Shown here: positions 32,596 to 43,118 of the stretch, piece by piece | How the letters are laid out: every line of letters begins with the position of its first letter | Numbering within the stretch: the stretch's first letter is position 1 | From: Ophthalmolycus amberensis | Lineage: Eukaryota; Chordata; Actinopteri; Perciformes; Zoarcidae | Assembly: GCA_024529925.1 (NCBI GenBank) | Contig: JAFEUB010000065.1 | Coordinates: forward strand, 2,542,001 to 2,606,000 | DNA: 64,000 bases | Direction of reading: 5' to 3' | Notes under the pieces: generated by a model | Seen by the model: only the letters and a program-made list of their open reading frames with translations | The model's database searches: none | Told to the model about the DNA's origin: nothing | Made by a program: the position numbers and the translations under genes

Positions 32596-34163
32596 ATGAA
32601 GCGACCAGCGGTGGATTTCTCTTTTGCACTCCTTATTCTGGTGGATTTGGTTCTGGGTCTCGCCGCACAGCCCTTTCCTGGGGTGCACCCTGACGCACTG
32701 CTCCGTGGGATGAGCGCCGGCTCCAGACGCACAGTGCGCAGGCAGCAGCAATCCAGCAGGCTGCCCCTCTACATGATGCAGCTCTACCGGACCATGCTGA
32801 ACGAGGACCGGGATAAGACTCCGGCTGCCAGCGTGAGCCACATCAGGGCGGAGGACAACCCCGTTCTGCACGCCTCCGACTCTGTGGTCAGCCTTGTCGC
32901 AAAGAGTGAGTAAATAAATATTAAAGATGGAGGTTTGCAATGTGTTGTTCTATTTAAAACACAAGGAGAACTTTGTGGTTTCCTTTGACACATACCACAA
33001 ATATGTGTGTTGATTTATTTTACTCAACTTAATTTAATCATTTGTCTAATCAAACTTGATGATTGGGAATAAAAGCTGTGAAGTCATAACTAATAACCAA
33101 TATTCTCTCTTATTTCTTTCAGGCTGCGGGCAGATTGGCAAGAGGTGGTCCGTCACCTTTGACATGTCCTCCATGTCTGCAAGCGACAACATCCATCTGG
33201 CTGAAGTTCGCATCCGCCTGCCCGCCTTCACCAAGTCTCCCAGAGCCTCGGTGGACATCTACCACTCCCACAGGGGACGATGCCCCGGCACGCACTGCCC
33301 AGAGAACAGGCAGTTATTGGGCCGCCTGGTGGTCTATCCCGGTTCCATGGTCTCCCCCTCCTCCTGGAAGGTGCTCAACATGACGGAAATGCTCCATCGC
33401 TGGCTGCAGCGGGAGCAATCCACGCACAGGGCAGAGGAGGATGAGGCTGAGGTGAGGGAAGAGCAGGGGGGAGTCGGACACCCTACAGCCGGCCGAGTTA
33501 TGATGGTGGTCTTCTCAAGGCAGCACTCGAACAGCCAGCGAATGCCGACGCTCATCCGCACAGCAGAGCACTCCAAGTACGTCAGCCTGGACCGCGAGAG
33601 TGGCTCTGGGTCCAGGCAGAGGAGCCGCAGGTCCAAGAGGCACCCCGACACCCAGCAGCAGCGACAGAGAGTGGCCGGAGCAGCTCCTGCCAGCAGGCCC
33701 TCGGAGGAGGAGAAGAAAGGTCCTCTCTGCAGGAAGGTGGACATGTTGGTGGACTTTGCGCAGCTCGGCTGGAGCAAGTGGATCGTCTATCCCAAACAGT
33801 ACAACGCCTATCGCTGTGAAGGGAGCTGTCCCACACCAGTAGATGAGACTTTCACCCCAACCAACCATGCATACATGCAGGTAAGGCTGAATTTGAGACA
33901 GACACCGTTACTATATTGTAGAGAGTTCGCTGCTAGGGTACATACGTAGGAATACACTAATACCCTTTACAAGTGTTCTAATCAATCATTATTTGTCTCT
34001 CTCTATCCAGAGCCTTCTGAAACTTCACCACCCAGACAAGGTGCCGTGCCTTTCCTGTGTGCCAACGAGCCTGGCACCGCTTTCCATGTTGTACTTCGAG
34101 AACGGGAAGATGGTCACAAGGCATCACGAGAACATGGTGGTGGAGGAGTGCGGCTGCCACTGA
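32596..34163 (+). CDS. ndr1: Nodal-related TGF-beta ligand (squint/ndr1-type)
   Basis: Secreted morphogen for mesendoderm induction and left-right patterning, acting through activin receptors with an EGF-CFC co-receptor. Three exons: 32596-32905, 33123-33880 and 34011-34163, joined at phases 1 and 0 with canonical borders, giving 406 residues. I see a signal peptide (SFALLILVDLVLGLAA), a TGF-beta propeptide, a furin site RSKR before a 130-residue mature ligand, and seven knot cysteines. WSKWIVYPKQYNAYRCEG, PTNHAYMQ and the ending VVEECGCH are diagnostic for Nodal. The usual adjacent CC pair is instead CLSC, so one cysteine is displaced. An ATG at 32566 is in frame and upstream, but the hydrophobic leader follows the ATG at 32596. 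The symbol rests on linkage to 4E-BP1 and ankyrin-1; ndr2 is the alternative. Confidence 0.9.
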
Positions 34164-34696
34164 GCAAAAAGACCTGAAAACCTTCCGGTCAAAAGGTCAG
34201 ATAGACCGAAGCCACTCACAAAGTGTGCTACTCACAGAGTGGATGGATGTCCCGGAGCACAGAGATGTCCGGTTTGACACTGGGACAGAGGCTGCTGCTG
34301 AGGTGAAGGGACATTGAAGAAAGGGACTACTGTATGGACCCAGCTTTCTACATTATGGATTCTAAAAGAGTTCTAAATTGCTGGGGCTTTTCTTTGTAGA
34401 AGATTAGGTGATCTTAATTGTGACTTGGATTGCAAGTGAATGAGCTATAATTCAAGTTTATAAGGATGGATTATGGTTGTGGATTGATCCAGTCAGGATG
34501 GAACAAGGCAAAGGCAATATGGTCGCTGACTGAAGCACTCTAGAAGACTCACACAAACGAGATAAGCAACAGGTCTTATGTACAAACAGTGGACTGAAGA
34601 CAAATGCAAACGTCAGAATGGTGTAAGCGCTTTTAACTTTATTGAAATGTTTGGGTCACATTGACCCATTTGAATGTTTGCTATGTACAATGATAC

Positions 34697-34702
34697 AATA
34701 AA
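34697..34702 (+). terminator. Polyadenylation signal of nodal-related gene
   Basis: AATAAA 534 bp after the nodal stop codon, followed by a T/GT-rich stretch (GTGTTTTTTGG). This predicts a 3' UTR of about 550 bases. Confidence 0.65.
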
Positions 34703-34736
34703 TTATTTTTTATCTTGACAAAAGTGTTTTTTGGTT

Positions 34737-34742
34737 TTTATT
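34737..34742 (-). terminator. Possible distal polyadenylation signal of 4E-BP gene
   Basis: AATAAA on the minus strand only 35 bp from the opposing nodal signal. If used, the two genes would end almost back to back with a 4E-BP 3' UTR of about 900 bases. Nearer signals (ATTAAA about 35331) are possible too. Confidence 0.35.
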
Positions 34743-35623
34743 ACTCTGGTCATAAAAATAAATAAAAAAATTGTGAACATGACACCTTTTCCACAGCAGA
34801 CATTTTTCACTTGTTTTAGCAGGAAATGCACAGGTGTAACTGCTTATTGGCCTTGCACCTAAATGGAACGGAGCCATTGTTAATGTCATCAGTAGCCACG
34901 GCGCGAAACCTGCTAAAATATGTGCACCTTAAGTTGAAAAAGTATGACCAATAACCAATAAAAGTATTTTTTGGTTTCAGAAAAGAAAGACTGGTTGGTT
35001 TCCAGCAAATAAAAACGTACAAACACCAAACAGCAGAGTGACAACGTTAGCAGCCAGCTGGTGAACATAGTGGAGCATTTAGCAGCTAAAGAGACAGATA
35101 TAGTTTGCTATCAAATTGGCTCCGTCAACTCGAGACTATGCCCCCAAGTGGCAGCAGAAACAAATCAATTATAACTGATTTATAAACATCAGATTTCCCA
35201 AAATATTGCCAGTGCTAAGACCGTTACTTCACACTGAGCTCCATACTTCAAGTAATGTATTCGTACATTGAATATTTTAAAGATGTGCTTAAAAGTCCTC
35301 AAATGAGTCAAATCACATAACATATTAATGGTTTAATCACAATAAGACTTTGACTTGCTTCTCAAATATGTCACAGGTCGTACAAAGCCAAATAAATCAT
35401 TTCATGCATTAGTCACAGTAGTGTTGGTTTGTAAAGAACATTTAAACACATTAAGAAAAAAAAATGCCTTCTTGTTTTCAGAACAAATCTGAAAGGGGAT
35501 CATGCAGCTCAATAAGACTCGGCGTCTCATTTCAACTGAGGATTTCTTTTTTTCATCTTCGTAAACTAAAAAAAGTAATAAAAAAATGTTGGGAATCACT
35601 TCTGTCCTTGCAGCTGACTCTCC
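34743..35623. other. Nodal/4E-BP convergent interval
   Basis: AT-rich, without supported coding frames. It probably consists mainly of the 3' UTR of the minus-strand 4E-BP gene. No mobile element was recognised. Confidence 0.4.
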
Positions 35624-38010
35624 TCAGATGTCCATTTCAAACTGGGCATCTTCAAGAGAAGGAGAAGACATTGTAGTTGAGTAGAGGGAAGGAGACAATT
35701 AAAGATACGCACAGAGGATCGCAGCTCATCTCTCTCTCTCGTTCACATTTTAAATATACAGATACATCTTTACCTGTGTTATCCTCTGTGATATTGCTGA
35801 GTGTCGGTTCAGGCTGGTTTGTGTTGTTGGAGGAGTTGGGTTTGAGCGGACTGCTGGTGACTCCGGGGATGTCGGGCAGATTGGGAGGCGTGCGAGCCAG
35901 AGGAGACATCCGACACTGTAGGAGGAACTTCCTGTCGTAGATGATTCTGGTGCCTGCGGGCAGCAGCAGCAGCGAGAGGAAACCAAAGTTACTTACTGTC
36001 AATATTTCATCACTACAGTATGGTGAAATGTCAGGGGAGAAATATGTGCAGCAGCGGTTTTCATATTGCACATTGGGTTTCGTGGAAAAGTTTATACTAC
36101 CACTGAACTTTATATTTTGGCTAGTCTACCACAGCACCCTTGTAACTGGTTTAAATGATTAAAATTAAATCAAATATGGCCGCTAATATCAACATTAAAT
36201 AATTGTAACTAGTTAAAAAGGACAAAATAAAACAGAAATCAATCAAATAAAATCCAGTCACTAATCTCAACATCAAACACTCTATTAAAATGAATTCAGC
36301 AGCTATCATTGACATTAAACCACCTCCACAGTATTGTGGAGATACTTTTTCTCTGTCTGAGGAATATTTTGTCCGGGCTGTATACACGTCCATACATTCC
36401 CTTGACCAGCGACCTATTTGTACGTCACCACTGACCTAATTCTGTGTTTATCTGTTTAAATCTGTGCCCAGAACACAGTATCAGCTAAAATGGACACGTG
36501 CACGCTTAGTCAACTTTCCCACAAGCGCGGAGAGAAAACATGTTTTACTTCCCAAGGTGTCAAGCTTATAGAAGTTTGAATAAAATACTGAACATATGGT
36601 CCAAAACGCAGCGTGATTATGAGAGTGAGACTGGCTATTAGTCATAGTTGGTTGTTGTGAGTGCCAAGCCAATAGTTATATCAATGTATATCTCTTTTTA
36701 TGTATACATATAAAAATAATGGTTGGAGGGAGAAAGTTTGATAGTTTTTAGCAGCTTCCATGTGTTGCATTCACAACACAAAAGGTCATTATTATAGCTC
36801 AAGTCCTTCCTCTTTAATAGGACCGGTGTGTCGTCGTGGAGCCAACACCCAGTAAACATGTTGCTGCAGCTCAACAGCAGCCTGCTGTAAAACCAAGACT
36901 ATAAATAGGATCTGGCCTATATTTGACCATACAGTCGTTGATTGTGGAAGTATTCGACAGCGACAGGCTCCTCAAACTGAATTCAGTCTGCTATTCATAA
37001 CTGACTGATGCCAAACCAATGAATGTTTATTTGCATAAAAAAAAATCCGAAACAAGTGTTCTTAACAGATCATCTTCAGGGGTCTTAAATTAGTCAGAAG
37101 GCCGTCAGACACACAGTACGTTTAATTGAAATGGAAAAATGTAAATAATGTCTATACACTGACTTCACCCATTAGTGTAAATGAAGAAATAAATCAGCAT
37201 AAAGCCACTGTGGAGAAGATGAAACAAAAGCATTAAATATCGATTGGCAACAGTTTTAAAGATGCAATCATTCCATTGGCCTGTTAATCAGAGACAGAGA
37301 GATGAACAGAGAGTCTGGCATAACAACAGCCTTATGTACAAAACCCACAATGCAATGTGCAGACTGCATGATTTCGGTGCAGAAGACCCCTCTAATAGGA
37401 TTCCTTTAAGTCCGCCAACAGGTGTTCTTTAGCCTTCAGGAAGCACGAACACTGTGAAACATTAACAGGACAGACCACAGCCTGGCTCTCCTTTCCTTTA
37501 CAATGACATGCTTACCCATAAATAAATACTTGTTTAACTAATGTGCCTCTTCACTTTGTCTCCAGTGTCACAAAATTAAAAAAACAAGGTGGAATCTATA
37601 AATTGACATGGTTTTATTCAATGGTTGCCCTCGTGCAACACAGAGATGGCAAAGCTGACTAATACACTGTGTGATGGGTCATATCTCTACTCCCTGTCTC
37701 CAGATCATAGTGGTATTCTTAAAAAAAACACTTAAAGATCTAAAAGTCAATTTAAGTGTCCCTTTAAATCTGGTTTTCTTACTGACTCCTTTCTCAACCC
37801 TTTGTTTTTGACTTTCTGATAAGATTCAAACTGTGTCCAATCTTTTTGACCCAGGCCCAGGACCAGCACGTTACCTCCCGGCGTAGTGCTGAACAGAGTC
37901 CCCCCCGGAGTCGTGGAGTAGTCCTGGGGCATGTGGGCAGCGTCGTGGATGGTGACCCGTCTGACGGCCGGGATATCCCGGCCCCCAGTGGGCTGACCTC
38001 CCGCTGACAT
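35624..38010 (-). CDS. eif4ebp1: eIF4E-binding protein (4E-BP1-like)
   Basis: Translational repressor that binds eIF4E and releases it after mTORC1 phosphorylation. Exons 37875-38010, 35774-35953 and 35624-35649 (136+180+26 bases) give 113 residues, the usual family length. Visible motifs: RDIP, a variant of the N-terminal RAIP motif; STTPGGTLFSTTPGG with both priming threonines; the eIF4E-binding motif YDRKFLL; RMSPLARTPP with the two later Ser/Thr-Pro sites; IPGVTS; and the C-terminal TOS motif FEMDI. The last exon encodes only DAQFEMDI. The conserved MSAGG start at 38010 is preferred to an in-frame ATG at 38058. QCR after the binding motif and linkage to ank1 favour eif4ebp1; eif4ebp2 is the alternative. 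Confidence 0.92.
35954..37874 (-). other. Intron 1 of the 4E-BP gene
   Basis: A 1.9-kb AT-rich intron (GTAACG donor, CCCGCAG acceptor). I see no coding frame or recognisable mobile element in it. Confidence 0.7.
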
Positions 38011-38139
38011 CTCTCGCAACACCGGGTCGGTTCGTGGTCTAGTCGCTAAACGCCACAAGCGGGGAGAGTCGCTCGAAGTGTGAAGGACGTTACGGAGCTA
38101 TACGGTCAGGAGGAAGCAGGAAACGCTACAGTGTACCTC

Positions 38140-38244
38140 CACGTGGTGTGAGCACGTCAAAAACAACTCACGGACCGCCTTCGAAAACAACACGTGGAGC
38201 GGAGAGCTGTGATTGGCTGAAAACAGGGGGCGTCACAACACGTG
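38140..38244 (-). promoter_or_regulatory. 4E-BP promoter with three CACGTG E-boxes and a CCAAT box
   Basis: Palindromic CACGTG at 38140-38145, 38191-38196 and 38239-38244, with an inverted CCAAT (ATTGG, 38212-38216) and GGGGGCGTCAC between them. The cluster is 130-235 bp upstream of the start codon. CACGTG is bound by USF, MYC/MAX and MiT/TFE factors, so nutrient- or growth-linked control is plausible. Confidence 0.6.
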
Positions 38245-38259
38245 GAGGTTGTAGTTTTT

Positions 38260-38880
38260 CCACGTTTCTTCCTGGCCTGCAGGGAGCTCTATCACACCAC
38301 AGATGAGGCGATGATAAGAACAAGAACAAATCTGTGGTGGACAGTTATATGAAAAAAAAGTGTATTCATAGTAAATATACAATATTATAACCCAATCAAA
38401 TTTTGCATATATGCACTACTAATATTCATTAAAAACAAACACATATTATTACAAACAAATCAGCAAAATCAGAGGGCATCATAGAATTATTGTTATGAAG
38501 ATGGACCCATATGACATATGTAAATGTTAATTCATTTGAAATTTCTTGAACAAGACTATGGAATAGACCTTCAATTTCAGGTGAGACACTTCCAATTATT
38601 TGCAGGTGTAAACTTGATTGTTTAGTCAGTAGAGCAGCTGAAATGTTGTGTCACGCACAAATGTCAACTATCAATATATATTGGAAATAGTTTCCAATGT
38701 CTTAGGAAAGTATGAGGTATTTTGGACCCACAAAATAAAGCATAGCTGAAAAGAGAGACCACTTCAAACTTACACTGAATATACAATTGTCCCCCTCGGA
38801 ACATTATGGCAGAAATAAAGAAAACAGGCGCACTAATTTCACTTTTTTTTTTTTACAAAAACAGGACACGCCATTTATGT
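38260..38880. other. Intergenic space between 4E-BP and ank1
   Basis: AT-rich, with a T run (38843-38854). No coding frame, repeat family or RNA gene was recognised. Confidence 0.4.
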
Positions 38881-38890
38881 CACATCTTTG

Positions 38891-38896
38891 TTTATT
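38891..38896 (-). terminator. Candidate polyadenylation signal of ank1
   Basis: AATAAA on the minus strand (TTTATT on plus), followed downstream by a T-poor then GT-containing segment. It is the best candidate before the 4E-BP promoter and would give ank1 a 3' UTR of about 4 kb; nothing in the sequence proves this length. Confidence 0.3.
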
Positions 38897-38899
38897 GAT

Positions 38900-40373
38900 T
38901 CTTGTAAATGGTTTGAGCTGGTGTACAGGGTAAGATGAACTATACATATCTTCATGTCAGAATGACTCTGATTGAAAGGCTTGTATACATATTCACGTTT
39001 GTTTATCCTCTCTCAGGACAATACAAAAGAAAAGAAAACAAGTGGTCATAGCTACAAAGCCTCTACATTCCCCATGATGCGGGCGTTGGCCTACTCTAGA
39101 TAATGCTTAAACAACATCCATAACAACTCTATGAGGGTGCATAGCATTCTAATGAAATATATTTTGTCATATATGTATACATATATTTTCATAAAAACAT
39201 CTCTTTTTTTTGTGCATGTGCGCAGTTGCATTCCTTAGGATAGAGTAATATGATATTGCGTTTACATTGTCATGTATCCATTCTAAAGGAGTATAGGTGA
39301 TCTCTATTCTTTCGCGACAGTTACAATTTTACAATACTCTTCTTTTTCTTAAATACATCGTCGAAGGTTACACGTCCTCTCAAGTCACAGATCTGGTAAA
39401 ATCTCTCTTCTTCCCACTGATCCAACCAGGTTTGGAACCAATCACCATCTCACACACACTCACACACTCACTCACACACTCACTCACACACAAACATGGT
39501 GGAGTTGAATTTACGATAGAGCACAGTCTCATTGAATAGTTTGATTCAGAAGTCATTATCAAACAAAAGGACGATGGCTCAGAGTTATAAACCTTTACGA
39601 TTTTAGTCCTTGTTGATTGGGCGCCATGACGTGTATCAACCATCGGGGGCAGAAAACAAGCTGTGAGAGGCTGCAAGGGGCCATCGTTAGCATTTTAGTC
39701 ATGAGTCCTGTCCTCCCTAACAAAACTCTCTCATGCATTTTTCATAATCCACCAAAGAAAAGGTTGATCCCACATGTAATTATTGGTTTAATGTCCAATA
39801 ATAATCTAATGCACAACCAAAGAAGCTCTATGCTGATAGGGTTCATTCTAAAGACTAAAGAAGGCAGTCAACACTTTCATCTGACAATTTCTTTTGGTCT
39901 TCCGACTCACGTCGAGCTCACGCTTCGTCTCTTGTGAATCCTTCTTGCCTGGGTATGCAGTTAAAATCCCACGCGGGAAAGGCGGCCTCCGCCACTAACA
40001 AAGAAACAATTCTATATACTGTAGAGAGGTCCAAAGAGAGGTCCTAAATCCAACCTCTTTCTTGTGCTGATACAGTACAAGATGCAGAGACTAACTAGTT
40101 GCTTTGGAGATTGAGGAGGGAGTCACCGCCCTCCCTCCTCGATCACATCTATCATGTTCTCTCAACTGCACAGCTTCATCTGACGATGTAGGGAATTTTG
40201 TTTTGCATAAAGCCATACGGTCTTGTATAACTTGGTTTACTTCTTTGTAGAGGGAACAATGCTTTACCGAAACCTTTTTTGGTTAATTTTTGGCTCTCCA
40301 CGCAAATTTGCTGAGTGGTTACTGAAGCACATGCTCTACTTTGTTTCCTCTTTGGTCTTATTTGAATCAACCA

Positions 40374-40438
<65 letters not shown>

Positions 40439-42799
40439 CACACACAATCCTGCTCCATCCCCCCCCCCCCTTCCCAAGGCCTCCCGTGTATCCCCATCCG
40501 GCCCCAACAACCAAAGTCACATTCAGAAGCACTCGTCTTTGAGAGGAGGACTCGGAACTTAAAAAAGGAAAACACCTTGATTCTGACAGAGCAGAACTGA
40601 AAACCTGAGTGGAGTAACAGTGGAAAACATGTGATATGTAATAAACATGTGCTATATCGGATGAGGCTCTCATGTGTGCGGACCGGGCATGGAAAACAAC
40701 GTGCATTTGTGTGATGTGCAACAAACGTATTAATTCATCCGTTCTGTCACTCATTCAGGCTACAGTAACATATACAGTACTTAAATATCGTGTTTTTTGA
40801 TAGCCAGGAAAATGTGTGCTACTATGATGTGACCCCCTTCGTAGTACTGCAGTCAGCTTTCTGGCTTGAAGGAAGTGCTTCAGAGATGAGGAGGATAGCG
40901 GGTGGTTTTACAGTGATGCCGCTATCAAGTGCAACTGAAATTACATGGAAAAAGAAAGTGGAGCTTCGGTGGTTTCCACCTCATGGTGTCAGCGGACTCC
41001 TGGTTTATGTTTTTGCTACGTTAGGTGCTGAAAAACAAACAATCCCTCCACAGTCTCGCACGGCTAAAGCTGAATCGTCGGCTCTTTTATCATCTTCTCT
41101 GACTCCTTCACATCGAGGGCGACAGAACCAGTCAGATACAGCACAGCTGCCCGACGCCAGACTCCAACAATGTTTGTCTGGACGTTTGTCTTCACGGAGG
41201 GGGGCTTCCATTTCCAAAATCCTTCCCGAAGACCCACAGGACCCTGGCTTCCATCTTCTGTGTTCTTGTTCGGTATTATTGCTGTGGCAAACTCCAAAAT
41301 CGAACACTCGGACCAGGCAATAACTATTTCATTGTGATGCGATATGTTTCTGATTATGCGTTCGTATATATGCGTGAGTGTGTGGGTGTGCTTTTGCTTG
41401 TGTGTCTTCACAGTTCACGAGTCTGGGGTCAGTGTTGATAAGACAATCACAGTGCTACCTGTCTGTCCTCGCTGCACAGTTCTAATCACCATCCCATGTT
41501 ACTGTACTGTAGTAGCATAATGCAATTTCATAGTTGCTACCATTGAAGCACAATACTCCAAATCACTACATCCTCAAACAAATCAGATCCTCCATGTTGT
41601 TCCCACATCATTCACTTGGTTTCAAATCGATGGACCTAAATTTTGACGGTGAGGCGCTACAGCCGTTGCAAACAGATAAAGAGCACACAAAAACAAGTGT
41701 TTAGCATCAGATGGAGGAGCTGTGGATGCTGATGAAGAAGAGGCCTGTGATGTTACTGCATATTGACTGAGGCTACTGATAAAAGACCGTGAACCGACGT
41801 GACGCGCGCTACTGGGAGAAATGACGGAAGAAGGTAGAAAAAGGGTCACAAGGGGGAATCTTTGTGTTGTAGAGCTGCTGCACAATACAATCAAGCAACC
41901 GAAACCCCTTTCCAAAGAAAACACGAGGGGTGAGTTCGACGATACCAAATACTGAGAATAAAAAAAAAAAAAACAAGGTTGACAGGCTCCGGAAAAAAAA
42001 GTTCATCCACAAAAGGAAAAAGACGACAGCGCACGCAGACAATACTCACGAGCAGGGCAACACAGCGGCTTTTCTCATTCTGGCACCGAGCGTGCCATGA
42101 CATCACAGGGCCACAGAGCCAATCATTTAGGCAGGGCTCGGCGCCAAGCCAGAGGCAAGAGAAACACATGCGGTAGAGAAGAATACGCGCACACATACGC
42201 ACACATACGCACACTGACACATGTCCACGTAGCATAGAGTGCATATATCACATTGAGAATAATAGGGGGAAGGGGTCCAGTGAAAGAAGCATCGGTAGGC
42301 TCAGCAGAAGCTTAGAAGTGTACAGAACCATCCATAGAGGGACTTTTTTTTTTTTGGCTGTAGTGTTATTGGACTCAACTTGCTGACACAAACCACTCCA
42401 GTTGGGGGGGATAGGTCCTTGAAATGGCCTGTGGCCAAAGCATGGGCCAGCCCCATACCTTGTACCCCTTCAGTTTGTAGATAATGACAGTTCAAAAGGT
42501 CAAAGGGCATGCACCAGCAGTCATCATGCGATTACAGTTCACAGGAAACACTTTTTGTTGGGTTTTTTTTTTTCTTGGTTGATTTACTGACATTTATGTT
42601 TTTTTTTTTTGTAAAAAACAAACAAAAAAGAAGAAGAATCATGCCTTACTCTAGTTGATGTTTTTCTTTACAAATGTTAAAAAACTACAAGTTGAAATCC
42701 TCTTTTTTTTCGTCTCTGTCTCTGTTTCTTTTCTGGTGTCCCATGGTCACACGTTGAGGATGATTCTGTGTTTGTCTTACTCTTCCTCGCCTCCCTTGC
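38900..42799 (-). other. Probable long 3' UTR / downstream region of ank1
   Basis: About 3.9 kb without convincing coding frames. It contains (CACTCA)n near 39443-39495, a long CA microsatellite (40375-40446) followed by a C run, and several A or T runs. The frames seen here are low-complexity (His/Thr or Val/Cys runs from CA repeats). Confidence 0.4.
40375..40446. repeat. (CA)n microsatellite
   Basis: About 36 CA units with a single CG interruption, followed at 40460-40470 by a run of C. Dinucleotide repeats of this length are common in fish genomes and likely polymorphic. Confidence 0.95.
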
Positions 42800-42862
42800 T
42801 CATTTTCCTCTGCGGCCTGGTTGTGGTTTTGTGTGGGATGATTTGGCAGTGGCTTTCCGGTC
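42800..42862 (-). CDS. Possible alternative terminal coding exon of ank1
   Basis: A good acceptor (TGTTTTCTAG) opens an exon that, joined at phase 0 to exon 43648-43719, would encode 20 residues (DRKATAKSSHTKPQPGRRGK) and a stop. Ankyrin-1 is known for alternative C-termini. If used, exon 43119-43187 would be skipped. It could equally be the 3' UTR exon. Confidence 0.35.
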   Translation of the reverse strand, partial: DRKATAKSSHTKPQPGRRGK

Positions 42863-43118
42863 CTAGAAAACAGAGACAAGAATAGTATTTACACACAAAA
42901 CACAGGCGGAAATTGACTTGGCCCTCCAAAGAAAAAGTGTACTGAATGCCAAATCTATGGTTCTAATTTTGAACATAAATGGAAAAGAACAGCATGTGAG
43001 AGATAATTAAGCTCTAACAGAGTCCAATATGTTGCCATGCAGGCTTCTATCCAAGCACTGGGATGCACAAGTGCTTGTTGTGTGTCCCGTACCTGGAGGA
43101 CTGGGTAGTGTGTGTATT

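Noticed and set aside
33008..33015. TGTTGATT in nodal intron 1 as a FoxH1 site for autoregulation
   Set aside because: One mismatch to the usual FoxH1 consensus and no paired Smad motif; intron-1 FoxH1 control is known for nodal genes, but this site alone is too weak.
38011..38058. Upstream in-frame ATG for the 4E-BP gene
   Set aside because: The family start MSxGx is at 38010; the extra residues have no counterpart in 4E-BPs.
40176..40754. 192-codon minus-strand frame with long Cys-Val runs, and matching His-Thr frames on plus
   Set aside because: Produced by the CA microsatellite; no conserved sequence outside the run.
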